Assembly (NCBI RefSeq): GCF_000566685.1
Contig: NZ_AZQN01000010.1
Span: 1 to 64,000, forward strand
Source of the DNA: Dyadobacter tibetensis Y620-1
Lineage (GTDB): Bacteria; Bacteroidota; Bacteroidia; Cytophagales; Spirosomataceae
Direction: 5' to 3'
DNA length: 64,000 nt
The notes under the pieces are model-generated. The model did not search any database and was not told the origin of the DNA. It saw nothing but the letters and a program-made list of their open reading frames with translations. The translations under genes and the position numbers were made by a program. The first letter of the stretch is position 1; the number at the start of each line of letters is the position of its first letter. Of this stretch, positions 48,202 to 57,473 are shown piece by piece.

Positions 48202-51192
48202 TTAGAAGTTAAGGTTGAGGCCTACGGAAATGGTACGTGGACGGGGATAGACCTGCTTATCGAGGCCATCTGCAATTTCCGGATCAAGGCCTTTGTATTT
48301 GGTAATCACAAATACATTCTGAGCTACCAATGACAATTGAGCCCGTATTTTCCCACTTTTGAACAAATGATCGAGATTATATCCGAAGTTTATATTGTCC
48401 ATCCGAAGGAAGGATGCATTCTGAACATAATAATCAGAAAGTATTGACTGATCTGTTCTACTAGCAAATCCTGTTTCCAGGACGTTAGAGGAAAGGTTAC
48501 TCAAAAAGTTGCCTGCCCCGGTGATGGCTTGATAGGTACCTCTGTTGGCATACACATTATTGAAATTGTAGTTGCCCACATTGGCCCGCATCACGAATCC
48601 GAGGCTAGCCTTTTTATACATAAATTGTGAACTAAGACCCAAGAATAGGTCGGGAGCCGCTGCTTGGTAGCGGTAACGATCTAGTTCGCTGATAATACCA
48701 TCTTCATTGCGGTCTACGAATACGCCTTCTATGGGTGCTCCTGATTCATCATAAACCTGCTGATACATAAAGAAGGCATTTGGTGCATATCCTGTAGAAT
48801 GAACCTGGGCATAATTGCCCGTTCCTCCATCTATACCTCCCACGAGTACCCCCACATAGCTTGGGTTATCTACCTTGGTCAGGGCAGTAATCTTTCTTTT
48901 GTTATAGGTAAGGTTTCCGCTGATGTCCCAGGTGAAATTCTCGGTCATAACGGGACTGTAGTTAAGGACAATTTCTACTCCTGTATTCTCAAGACTACCT
49001 ACATTAGTGGTTACCTTATTGCTGAAATTGGATCCGGCTGGAACATCAATTTCGTTGATCAGATCGGTTGTTTTTTTCTGATAAACGTCAATGCTTCCGG
49101 AAATTCTCTGCTTGCTTAATCCGAAGTCTAAGCCAATATTGGTGGATTGTGTTTGCTCCCATTTGATATTAGGATCGTAGGCATTTGGTCTTAGGACATT
49201 TACGAAAGTATTGCCGAGCTGGTAACGCAGTCCTTGTCCGGGGGTATAAGCGTTGAGATAGGGGTAATCGCCCGAAGACAGGTCCTGCTGGCCGGTGATA
49301 CCCCAGCCAAGGCGGAGTTTAAGATCCGAGAATATATCGTCCCGGGCGAACTCCTTGTTGATTTTCCAGGCTAAGGCTACTGACGGGAATGTGCCCCAGC
49401 GATTTTCTTTGGCGAAACGGGACGAGCCGTCTCGGCGCACGGTGACCGTAGCGAGGTAGCGGTCGTTGAGGGCATAATTTAGCCTTCCAAAATAGGATAG
49501 CAAAGCATAGTCGGTCTTAAAATAGGAGCGAATACCCACTACGTCAGGATTTCCATAGGTAGTTCCATTCTCATTTTCGCGGACGAAACCTTGATTTTCG
49601 GCCCCCGCCATGATATTGAAATTCTGCTTGCCGACTTGTTTTACATAATTCAAATAGAACTGGTTGGTGAAATTATGACGCTTTTGAGTATAATATCCCG
49701 TGGAGCCGTTATTGGTGAATGACCCTGCCGAAACAAGGTTAGAAGAATATTCCTCTCCATTGGTTTTGGATCGGTCGAGTCCAATATTCCAATTGGCACG
49801 AAGGTCGGGAAGGAAGTGAAACTTGTAGTCGAATTGAACGTTGGCGATCACCCGGTCCAGGGTACCTTCATTGCTTTTTAATTTTAGTAATGATAAAGGA
49901 TTAGAAGCCGCCAGGGCTTCTATGTTCCCTTGAGGATTAAGCCATTGAAAATAACCTCCAAATTTTTCGTTATCTACATAAACCGGCTGAGTAGGATCGA
50001 AGCCGATGGCACTGCCAATGGCCCCCTCATCGGGGAAGTCACTCTTGGTGGTGGATGCTTTTAGGTTGATATCGACTTTCAGATGATCTTTCAGAAACAT
50101 TGGGCTAAGGCCTAAAGATGCTGAGGTACGATTCATGGCCGAAGTTTTCAGAATACCGTTCTGTGCATTATAACCAACCGAAACTCGATATGGGATGCTT
50201 TTGACGGCACCTGTTACACTTAGATTATTATCACTGCTGATAGCCGTTCGGTAGATCTGGTCCTGCCAGTCGGTATTGTCGGAGCCCAGTAACAGCTTTT
50301 GACTCTCGGTTCCTTGAGCATTTACTACTTCGCGAAACTGGTTGGCATCAAGCACATCCATTTTCTTAGCAATGCGACTTGCCGATAGTAAAGTGCTGAA
50401 GGTTATTTTTGTTTTATCCCGGGTATTCCCTTTTTTGGTCGTGATGATAATAACTCCATTGGCGGCCCGAGAGCCGTAAATAGCCGCTGCAGAGGCATCC
50501 TTCAGTACGTTAAACGATTCAATATCGTTGGGGTTGATGAAACTTAAGGGATTGGCAGCTCCCTTGATATCGCTATTATCCAGGGGGATTCCGTCCACTA
50601 CAATAAGCGGATCGTTGCTGGCGCTTAGTGAGGATCCTCCACGGATGCGGATTTTACTCCCTGAACCAGGGGCCCCTCCGTTCGAGGTGATTTGAACGCC
50701 CGCTAATTTACCAGCGATTAATTGTTCAGGAGTGTTGACATTTCCTTTTACAAAATCTGCAGAGCTAATGGCTGTTATTGAGCCTGTCAAGTCCGATTTC
50801 TTTTGAGTTCCATACCCCACAACCACTACTTCCTGTAATAGCCGGGAGTCGGACTGCAGTTGTGCATCGACGATTGAGCGGTTGCCTACCGCTATGTCCT
50901 GGCTGAGCATTCCCACGAAACTAAAGGACAGCACCGCATCTGCTGGAATTCCTGAGAGTTCATACGTTCCATCCAGATTAGTTTGGGTACCTACGGTTCC
51001 TCCCTTAAGCAGGACCGTAGCTCCCGGAATGGGCGATCCATCGGCTTTGTCGGTCACTGTACCTTTCACCGTAAGCTGAGCATAAACACTCTGCCCTATG
51101 ATAAGTAAAAATAGCAGAAGGAAAAGGAGTCTGCTTGGTACGGTACTGGACGCATTTCCCCATTCCCGTTTTGACGTATAAATTTCTGTCAT
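48202..51192 (-). CDS. susC: SusC/RagA TonB-linked outer membrane importer
   Basis: The ATG at 51192 (996 residues) is preferred to a GTG one codon earlier. A signal peptide with a long N-region (cleavage after SVYAQ near 38) is followed by a CarboxypepD_reg-like domain (about 41-120). The SusC TonB plug (about 125-260) has VVVGYGTQKKSDLTGSI and the diagnostic GSRAANGVIIITTKKG, and a 22-strand barrel ends ISVGLNLNF. It imports malto-oligosaccharides with SusD as lid. A membrane AraC-type regulator gene lies 247 bases upstream on the same strand, and the gap holds a -7-like box. Confidence 0.96.
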   Translation of the reverse strand: MTEIYTSKREWGNASSTVPSRLLFLLLFLLIIGQSVYAQLTVKGTVTDKADGSPIPGATVLLKGGTVGTQTNLDGTYELSGIPADAVLSFSFVGMLSQDIAVGNRSIVDAQLQSDSRLLQEVVVVGYGTQKKSDLTGSITAISSADFVKGNVNTPEQLIAGKLAGVQITSNGGAPGSGSKIRIRGGSSLSASNDPLIVVDGIPLDNSDIKGAANPLSFINPNDIESFNVLKDASAAAIYGSRAANGVIIITTKKGNTRDKTKITFSTLLSASRIAKKMDVLDANQFREVVNAQGTESQKLLLGSDNTDWQDQIYRTAISSDNNLSVTGAVKSIPYRVSVGYNAQNGILKTSAMNRTSASLGLSPMFLKDHLKVDINLKASTTKSDFPDEGAIGSAIGFDPTQPVYVDNEKFGGYFQWLNPQGNIEALAASNPLSLLKLKSNEGTLDRVIANVQFDYKFHFLPDLRANWNIGLDRSKTNGEEYSSNLVSAGSFTNNGSTGYYTQKRHNFTNQFYLNYVKQVGKQNFNIMAGAENQGFVRENENGTTYGNPDVVGIRSYFKTDYALLSYFGRLNYALNDRYLATVTVRRDGSSRFAKENRWGTFPSVALAWKINKEFARDDIFSDLKLRLGWGITGQQDLSSGDYPYLNAYTPGQGLRYQLGNTFVNVLRPNAYDPNIKWEQTQSTNIGLDFGLSKQRISGSIDVYQKKTTDLINEIDVPAGSNFSNKVTTNVGSLENTGVEIVLNYSPVMTENFTWDISGNLTYNKRKITALTKVDNPSYVGVLVGGIDGGTGNYAQVHSTGYAPNAFFMYQQVYDESGAPIEGVFVDRNEDGIISELDRYRYQAAAPDLFLGLSSQFMYKKASLGFVMRANVGNYNFNNVYANRGTYQAITGAGNFLSNLSSNVLETGFASRTDQSILSDYYVQNASFLRMDNINFGYNLDHLFKSGKIRAQLSLVAQNVFVITKYKGLDPEIADGLDKQVYPRPRTISVGLNLNF

Positions 51193-51262
51193 CACCTTTT
51201 TATTTAATAGTTAGATTTGCTATGAACCTTGACAGGTCACTCAATTATCAAAATTGATCTTG

Positions 51263-51270
51263 CAAAAATA
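51263..51270 (-). promoter_or_regulatory. Possible -7 box of susC
   Basis: On the minus strand TATTTTTG fits TAnnTTTG and lies 71 bases before the susC ATG. No clear TTG is seen 19-20 bases upstream, which would fit an activator-dependent promoter. Confidence 0.4.
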
Positions 51271-51439
51271 CTATAGGGAGCTACCTGCAGTCGTTCCACT
51301 TTGAGGGTGATGCCGGAAAAGGTACCAATTGAATTATAGTCAGTAAATATTTGAATATTAGAGGTATAGAGGCGATCAGAAAGACCCACTTTATAATGTG
51401 GTACATCTTTTTTTATGAATAATCGCATAAAATACTGGT

Positions 51440-53332
51440 TTAGTCCTCCACGCGAGAGTCATAAAAGTATTCACGAGGCGTGCTACCTGTCATTTTCTTA
51501 AATGCCCTGTTAAAGGCGGTTTTCGAATTGAAGCCTACTTCGAATGCAATGGCCAGCATGGTAAAATGTTTATTCTTTGGGTCCTCATACTGCATTTTAA
51601 AATCCTCGATCCGGTAGGTGTTGATAAAGTCGAAAAAGTTTTTGTGATAACCCTCATTAATGATTCGGGAAAGCTGGTGTGGGGGCATCTTGAGCTTTCC
51701 GGCCAGCTCGCCCAGAGTGAGGCCTGGATTGTGGTGGGGCTTTTCCTGAGTCATATAAAGTTCTATTTTGGGTTGCCATTCCAGCCATATCTGCTCAAAT
51801 TCCTTTTCCTTGGACTCGTCCTGAACTGTTTGCTGGCTTATCGTTTCTGCTGTATGCTCCTTATCGGTCTTAAAGAGGCTTAAATCTTCCTTATTAGGAA
51901 TCTTAAAAATTTCTGGCTGGTGAATAGCGAAGTAGCCTAAGAAATAAGGTATCAATGAGAAAGCCAGCCAGATCGTATCCACACTAGTCTCATAGGTAGC
52001 GTAGGTGTTCGAGATTTCCAGATGGTTGAAGAGCATCAGAGCCCCGGAGAATAGCCAAATGAGCAGGCAAATCGCCTGAATAATCAGTACGGTTTGAAGG
52101 TACTGGATATTTTGCTCATGAGAGGCCAGCGTGGTATATTCTCGATGATAGGTACGCATGGTGCGTCTACATAAAAACCAATAATAGGTATTGCTAACCA
52201 GTCCAATAAATCCTAATGAAATAAACATCAGATACATTGTCGAATCCTTATTGACAATTAATATCTGCAGCTCTTTATGTTCCATGAGGAAATAGGGCAT
52301 GTACAAGAATACCTGAATAGAGGGCAGGATAAAGTGCCACCACCATTGACGGGGAAGTATAGGGGTTTTGAAGAGGAGGTTCCGCAGGTAAAAGTAAAAT
52401 AAAGGAGCATATAAAAACATGGCAAAATCAGGAACCAGCAGTAGCTTGGTATTAGATTGGGCCACGCCGCGATAATTGGCAATGACATGGATGAAAATCA
52501 TGACGGCTATAAAGGCGATTGAGATTACCAACCAATAGTTGGCCCGGCGGTTATAATCCTGCATACTAGGAATGGCAATCATCAACAGGACACACTGAAA
52601 CGCTGAGAATAGCAACAAGAGATCATATATAGAAAAAAAATTGAAGGTGCCACTGAAGTCCTCCCAGGTCAGAATTTCGATATTGACATCCTTCTGTTCT
52701 CCGGCTTGGGCTCTTTCCAGCACTCTATTGGGCAAGGCACGCCCTGTCTGCTTTCCTTCTACACTATTCCAGTCTCCCCGGGTAAATTTGTATTCCAGAC
52801 GGCTCAATTCCGAAACCACCGAAATTCGGTAGGTGTTATCCATTTGTTTCCGAAGTCGATAAACCTCCATACCAGGATCCCAATTATTAAAATTGCCCGT
52901 GATGTAGATTTGCGCATCCTTAGGAGTGTTTTCAGGGATTCGGGTTACGACGAATCGGTAAGTAGGCTTGCTTTCCCATCCTTCAATGCTTATGCGGATG
53001 GTATCCGAAGTATTTGCTGACCTGATAAAACGTCTGTTTCCTATTTTTTCTCCTTTTTTGGTCCCCTCGGCTAAGGCCCAGCTTCCCTGAGTGATTTTGT
53101 ATTCAAACTGATTAAGTGTGTCGGGAAGATTGATTGTATAGGTATCATTTTCTTGTTTTTTTAGTTCATATCTTAAATCGCCCGGATCCCATTCATTGAA
53201 ACTTGCGGCCAAAAACAGCCTTTCATTATTGGTTAGAAATGCGGGCGTAGATTCCACAATCAGTCGAGTTTGGGCCGACGTACTGGTGGCAATGATATAC
53301 AATAGGAGTGCAAAAAGTCCCGTTAGTTTCAT
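51440..53332 (-). CDS. Membrane-spanning AraC-type regulator with starch-binding-like modules
   Basis: The ATG at 53332 (630 residues) opens a signal peptide, MKLTGLFALLLYIIATSTSAQ; the frame is open 12 codons further. Two tandem CBM20/E-set-like modules follow (about 22-115 and 122-218). They share FN(E/N)WDPG, a central (F/L)EYK(I/F)T(Q/R)G-x-W and a G-x-x-(I/L)-x-NR motif. Seven membrane segments (about 232-480) bring the C-terminus into the cytoplasm. A linker precedes an AraC-family HTH domain (about 525-630: LTLGELAGKLKMPPHQLSRIINE, IAFEVGFNSKTAFNRAFKKMTGSTPREY). It lies directly upstream of susC on the same strand and most likely activates the starch locus on sensing starch fragments outside. 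It differs from classical SusR in having seven membrane spans and no beta-propeller. Confidence 0.82.
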   Translation of the reverse strand: MKLTGLFALLLYIIATSTSAQTRLIVESTPAFLTNNERLFLAASFNEWDPGDLRYELKKQENDTYTINLPDTLNQFEYKITQGSWALAEGTKKGEKIGNRRFIRSANTSDTIRISIEGWESKPTYRFVVTRIPENTPKDAQIYITGNFNNWDPGMEVYRLRKQMDNTYRISVVSELSRLEYKFTRGDWNSVEGKQTGRALPNRVLERAQAGEQKDVNIEILTWEDFSGTFNFFSIYDLLLLFSAFQCVLLMIAIPSMQDYNRRANYWLVISIAFIAVMIFIHVIANYRGVAQSNTKLLLVPDFAMFLYAPLFYFYLRNLLFKTPILPRQWWWHFILPSIQVFLYMPYFLMEHKELQILIVNKDSTMYLMFISLGFIGLVSNTYYWFLCRRTMRTYHREYTTLASHEQNIQYLQTVLIIQAICLLIWLFSGALMLFNHLEISNTYATYETSVDTIWLAFSLIPYFLGYFAIHQPEIFKIPNKEDLSLFKTDKEHTAETISQQTVQDESKEKEFEQIWLEWQPKIELYMTQEKPHHNPGLTLGELAGKLKMPPHQLSRIINEGYHKNFFDFINTYRIEDFKMQYEDPKNKHFTMLAIAFEVGFNSKTAFNRAFKKMTGSTPREYFYDSRVED

Positions 53333-53434
53333 GATATTTGAGAATTCATCTGGGACAAGATTAAACATTTTGATTCAAATAGAACAATGCTACTGGAATA
53401 TAGTTTTAAAATTTAATAAATTTAATAGAACCCT

Positions 53435-54556
53435 ATGAAATCATTCGCACTGTTAGCACTCACTTTGCTGCCAACGCTGATTTTTGCCCAACAAAGAGCA
53501 CGGGAATCGGGAATTGTCATCGGAGTATTGCCCACCGGCAATCTCAACGCCATTACCGACGTGGTAGGCCTGAAGGTGGGGCAGATCACCATTCATGAAG
53601 GTCGTGATATTCATACAGGCGTTACAGCCATTCTCCCCCATGAGGGTAATGTATTTCAACATAAGGTACCAGCTGCTGTGTATGTAGGGAATGGTTTTGG
53701 GAAACTGGTGGGCTCCACCCAGATCGAAGAACTTGGTAATCTGGAAACTCCTATTATCCTTACCAACACTTTGAATGTTCCTACCGCTTCAGAAGCGCTT
53801 ATCGACTGGACTCTGGGGCAAAAAGGGAATGAGACTGTCCGATCGGTGAATCCCGTTGTGGGAGAGACCAACGATGGGTATCTTAATAATATAAGGGGTC
53901 GACATGTTTCCAAACAGCAGATTCTAAATGCTTTGGCCCAGGCAGAGGGAGGAAAGGTGGACGAAGGTAATGTTGGGGCTGGATCGGGAACGGTTAGTTT
54001 TGGGTATAAAGGAGGCATTGGTACCTCATCAAGGGTCTTGCCAGGCAATCTGGGTGGATATACGATTGGCGTTCTCGTGCAAACCAATTTTGGCGGTGTG
54101 CTCCAGATTGATGGGGTGCCTATAGGGCAGGAACTCGGTAATTATGCTTTTAAAAGTGTTTTGGACAAATCAAAAGATGGGTCCTGTATGATCGTTGTGG
54201 CAACCGATGCCCCTTTGGATGCACGGAATTTAAAGCGCCTGGCCAAAAGAGCTATGTTAGGACTTGCCAAGACAGGAGGGATAGCTTCTAATGGAAGCGG
54301 TGATTATGTGATAGCTTTCTCTACGGTCAACCGGGTGCTCCACGAGAGCCCCCAGTCAACTGCACCAGCCACTTTCCTTCATAATGATTTTGTATCACCT
54401 CTATTTATGGCCGTGATAGAAGCCACCGAAGAGGCGATAATCAATTCCCTATTTATGGCTAAAACCCTGGAAGGTGCCGATGGACACGTGGTGGAAGCCT
54501 TGCCCAGGGAAAAAGTACTGTCGCTGATGAAAAAGTATGGGCGGTTGAAAAAGTAA
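53435..54556 (+). CDS. P1 family peptidase (DmpA/BapA-type aminopeptidase)
   Basis: This 373-residue protein has a signal peptide (MKSFALLALTLLPTLIFAQ), so it is periplasmic. The P1 fold is recognisable from ITDVVGLKVGQITIHEGRDIHTGVTAI, VPAAVYVGNGFGKLVG, GAGSGTVSFGYKGGIGTSSR and GYTIGVLVQTNFGG. Gly249-Ser250 lies directly before CMIVVATDAPL. This is where family members self-cleave to expose the Ser nucleophile. NGSGDYVIAFST follows. It would remove N-terminal residues from D- or L-amino-acid amides and peptides. It is transcribed divergently from the starch regulator, with 102 bases between. Confidence 0.9.
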   Translation: MKSFALLALTLLPTLIFAQQRARESGIVIGVLPTGNLNAITDVVGLKVGQITIHEGRDIHTGVTAILPHEGNVFQHKVPAAVYVGNGFGKLVGSTQIEELGNLETPIILTNTLNVPTASEALIDWTLGQKGNETVRSVNPVVGETNDGYLNNIRGRHVSKQQILNALAQAEGGKVDEGNVGAGSGTVSFGYKGGIGTSSRVLPGNLGGYTIGVLVQTNFGGVLQIDGVPIGQELGNYAFKSVLDKSKDGSCMIVVATDAPLDARNLKRLAKRAMLGLAKTGGIASNGSGDYVIAFSTVNRVLHESPQSTAPATFLHNDFVSPLFMAVIEATEEAIINSLFMAKTLEGADGHVVEALPREKVLSLMKKYGRLKK

Positions 54557-54633
54557 GAAGAATAGGGCCAATTGTTTAGCTATAGTTTAAAAAGGTTACA
54601 CAAACTCGTCCATTAGACTCTGAATTATAGCTG

Positions 54634-54641
54634 TATATTTG
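54634..54641 (+). promoter_or_regulatory. -7 box of the small winged-helix gene
   Basis: TATATTTG matches TAnnTTTG exactly. Its last G starts a GTG that gene callers could take as start codon; being inside the promoter, that GTG cannot be the translational start. Confidence 0.6.
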
Positions 54642-54667
54642 TGAAAACAAAATATAGTAGGACAAGA

Positions 54668-55027
54668 ATGATGCAAGGAAGAAACACGACAAAAAAAACG
54701 GGAAAGTCTATTCCAAGGGCTGCAGCACAGGAAGGTGCCGGTCTGGATGGTTCTTCTGAGGAAGATCCTATGCTGGTCCTGGACAGGGAGCTGGAAAGGC
54801 TAGACAAACAGAGCAAGCTCGGGAAATGGACTGTAAAGACCTTAATCCTCATTCGTGAGAACCCTCATCTGAAATCCGCTGATCTGGCCGTGAAGGCCAA
54901 AAAAGAACAAGAATGGCTCAAATTAAGTATTCGAAAGCTTAAGTCGCTGGGACTCACACTTAGCCATGAACCGGGATACTCTCTTTCTCCATTAGGGGAA
55001 CAGTACCTGGCACATTTAAAGCTATAA
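54668..55027 (+). CDS. Small basic protein with winged-helix-like C-terminus
   Basis: This is 119 residues from ATG 54668 (a second ATG follows at once at 54671). The GTG at 54641 lies in the promoter and is rejected. The N-terminal 35 residues are basic and low in structure. A helical segment (PMLVLDRELERLDKQSKLGKW) leads to a winged-helix-like fold: TVKTLILIRENPHLKSADLAVKAKK, WLKLSIRKLKSLGLTLS, HEPGYSLSPLGEQYLAHLKL. It may bind DNA or RNA. I do not recognise a family. It stands alone. Confidence 0.6.
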   Translation: MMQGRNTTKKTGKSIPRAAAQEGAGLDGSSEEDPMLVLDRELERLDKQSKLGKWTVKTLILIRENPHLKSADLAVKAKKEQEWLKLSIRKLKSLGLTLSHEPGYSLSPLGEQYLAHLKL

Positions 55028-55235
55028 GATTGGGTGACTTTTTATGCACGAGTCGTCTTAATGGAAATATATGGATAGACTGTCGATTTATTTCTAGAAA
55101 TTTTGGAAAAATGCTTTAGAGTATCGCTATGGAAGTCTTAAAAATATTCATATATTTAGTTCAACTGAGCCTCAGCATATAGCACCTGGGGCTTAAGTTG
55201 AGGCCCTTTCTTTATTTGAGTGTTTTTTAGTAATT

Positions 55236-57341
55236 ATGTCGGTGGATATATTTCAGAATTGTTTTGAGGCATGTAAATATGTTCTAGTCATTGTTGCGTG
55301 CAGTATATTCATGGGATGTACCCCCGATGATACACCTAGCGGAGCCGATAATCCGGAATTGATGAGGCAAATTCGGGAGCATGCCACTGCTATGCTTGAT
55401 AAGGGGGAAATGGAAGGAGCCAGGGCCTACTATGACTCGGCTTTTGCAAGTATAGACTCTCCAGGCGTAGGCGACTATTTGGCCCGGTTCAGCTTTATAG
55501 GCGGGGAATATTATGGCAGGATAAACGAACCCCTGGAGTCGATAGAATATCTAGACAGTCTTCTTGCCTTATTACCAACTCCCGCTATCCAGGGGCAATA
55601 CTTTAGCGTTTATACGGGTGCCTTATTTTTAAAGGGAGACCGTCTTTTCGACCTAGGGAAGTATAATCTGGCTTACGAAAGTTACTTTAAAGGAAAACTG
55701 GCAGCAGAAAAAAAGGGAGATCCTTGCGCACTCAGTGAGTGCATCTACCGGCTCGGAATGGTTAATTATAAGCAAGAACGATATTTTGATGCCGCCGATC
55801 GTTTTAAAGAGAGTCTGAAAGTAATAGAGTCTTGCCCGGCCAGTTTTGATGTCTTCGCCAGAACACAAGAATTACTAAATAATACCAGTATCAGTTTAGG
55901 TAAGCTCAATCAGATAGACTCGGCACTTGCCTATAGCCACAGAGCGCTTGAATATATTAACCGGGAAAGTCCTAAATATCCATCGAGAAGTGGGTATGCA
56001 CAAGTAGCCAAGGCCGTAATTTATGGTAATCAATCCAATTTTTATCTCAATAAGGGGAAATACGGTCTAGCTGAGGCATTACTCCTCAAGAGTATAGCCA
56101 TTAACACACAAAAAGGCTACGACAATTTTGACGCTCAGACCTCTATGATCAAATTGGGTGAGCTTTATTATGCCACCAATCAATCTCAAAAAATTGTGGC
56201 TGTACTGACTAAATTAAAGGCCTCCCTTGATTCTTTGTACGACCCCTATGTAGAGCAGCGCTATGTAAAACTTAAGTCGGATTATTATCTTAAAAATAAT
56301 CAACAGGATTCGGCCTACGTATATCTGAAGAAATATCAGCGATTACAATCCAGCTCCGATTCTGTTCAACATCAGCTATATATGGCCGATCTGGATAAGG
56401 AATTCCAGCATTTGCGCCAGAAAAGTGATAACCAGGAGCTACAACAGGCCAACGAACTCAAGAAGGTATGGCTTTATTTGGCGCTATCCTTACTGGCTAT
56501 GGCCTTGTTGATCTTATTTTTGATTTGGAGAAACTGGAGGCTTTCACGTCAGAACTTGTCCAAACTTGAAAATCTGAACGTGCAGATCAGTATACAGAAT
56601 ACCAAATACGAACAGACTTTGAAGGAGCTGAAGCGGAGTAGTGAGGAAAAGGATAGAATATTGAAGGTAGTGGCTCATGACTTAAGGAGTCCTATTGGGG
56701 CCATAGCCAGTATTTCCAGCATTCTTCTGGATGAGGCTCAGTTTGATGAAGAGCAATTGCGTATGGCCACTATGATTAAGGATTTAAGTTGGCAATCCAT
56801 GGACATGATTCGCGATGTGCTTTCCAATAGTATAGGCCCCAACACCTCCGAACTAAGGATAGAACGGGTCGATATGGTTGAGTTGGCTCAGGCATGTGTA
56901 GATCAGATACGATTTAAAGCGGAAGAGAAGAAACAAAATATTTATTTAGAGGTTTTAGAGTCTGTCAGTATTGAGGGGGACAGAGAAAAACTGACCCGGG
57001 TGTTGGTAAACCTTCTTGTCAACGCAATTAAATTCAGCCCAAGCCATTCGGCGATAACGGTTATTTTAGGTCATGCTGACGGGAAAATGAGGCTGGAGGT
57101 GGCCGATAAGGGAATTGGTATTCCCGATGAAATATCCTCTCAGTTATTCGATACAAATGCTGGGGCCCAACGAAGTGGCACCCAAGGTGAAAAGTCTTAT
57201 GGGATTGGCCTTCCATTTTCAAAGGAAGTGGTAACAGCGCATCAGGGGAATATATGGTTTGAAAGCCATGAAGGAGTTGGATCACAATTTTTTATAGAAA
57301 TTCCCTTCCGGCAAAATATGGACGTAGAAAATAAATCATAA
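55236..57341 (+). CDS. TPR-containing sensor histidine kinase
   Basis: This 701-residue protein begins with a lipoprotein-like signal (FMGC, Cys28). About eight TPR-type helical pairs (about 45-395) lie outside the cytoplasm. One membrane helix (about 411-431: WLYLALSLLAMALLILFLIW) and a coiled coil follow, then HisKA with the phospho-His in VVAHDLRSPIGA (about 480) and a HATPase domain (LLVNAIKFS, ADKGIGIPDE, SYGIGLPFSKEV). There is no receiver domain and no response regulator gene adjacent, so it is an orphan kinase. The Ser-Pro after the His box Arg is typical of Bacteroidota TPR kinases. Its signal is unknown; TPRs suggest a protein or peptide partner. Confidence 0.88.
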   Translation: MSVDIFQNCFEACKYVLVIVACSIFMGCTPDDTPSGADNPELMRQIREHATAMLDKGEMEGARAYYDSAFASIDSPGVGDYLARFSFIGGEYYGRINEPLESIEYLDSLLALLPTPAIQGQYFSVYTGALFLKGDRLFDLGKYNLAYESYFKGKLAAEKKGDPCALSECIYRLGMVNYKQERYFDAADRFKESLKVIESCPASFDVFARTQELLNNTSISLGKLNQIDSALAYSHRALEYINRESPKYPSRSGYAQVAKAVIYGNQSNFYLNKGKYGLAEALLLKSIAINTQKGYDNFDAQTSMIKLGELYYATNQSQKIVAVLTKLKASLDSLYDPYVEQRYVKLKSDYYLKNNQQDSAYVYLKKYQRLQSSSDSVQHQLYMADLDKEFQHLRQKSDNQELQQANELKKVWLYLALSLLAMALLILFLIWRNWRLSRQNLSKLENLNVQISIQNTKYEQTLKELKRSSEEKDRILKVVAHDLRSPIGAIASISSILLDEAQFDEEQLRMATMIKDLSWQSMDMIRDVLSNSIGPNTSELRIERVDMVELAQACVDQIRFKAEEKKQNIYLEVLESVSIEGDREKLTRVLVNLLVNAIKFSPSHSAITVILGHADGKMRLEVADKGIGIPDEISSQLFDTNAGAQRSGTQGEKSYGIGLPFSKEVVTAHQGNIWFESHEGVGSQFFIEIPFRQNMDVENKS

Positions 57342-57473
57342 TCCTCCATTCTCCCTATAATCGGAGGGCCTGGGGCCCGTTTGAAGCACATTTGGTAAGA
57401 TTATCTAAATTGTATTTGTGATTTTGCCGATTTACTTTATAATTTGCGCCTTAATTGAACGCGTTAATCCCTT

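Noticed and set aside
51237-51428. 63-codon minus-strand frame between the regulator and susC
   Set aside because: It covers the susC promoter region, has no recognisable family and looks like chance open frame.
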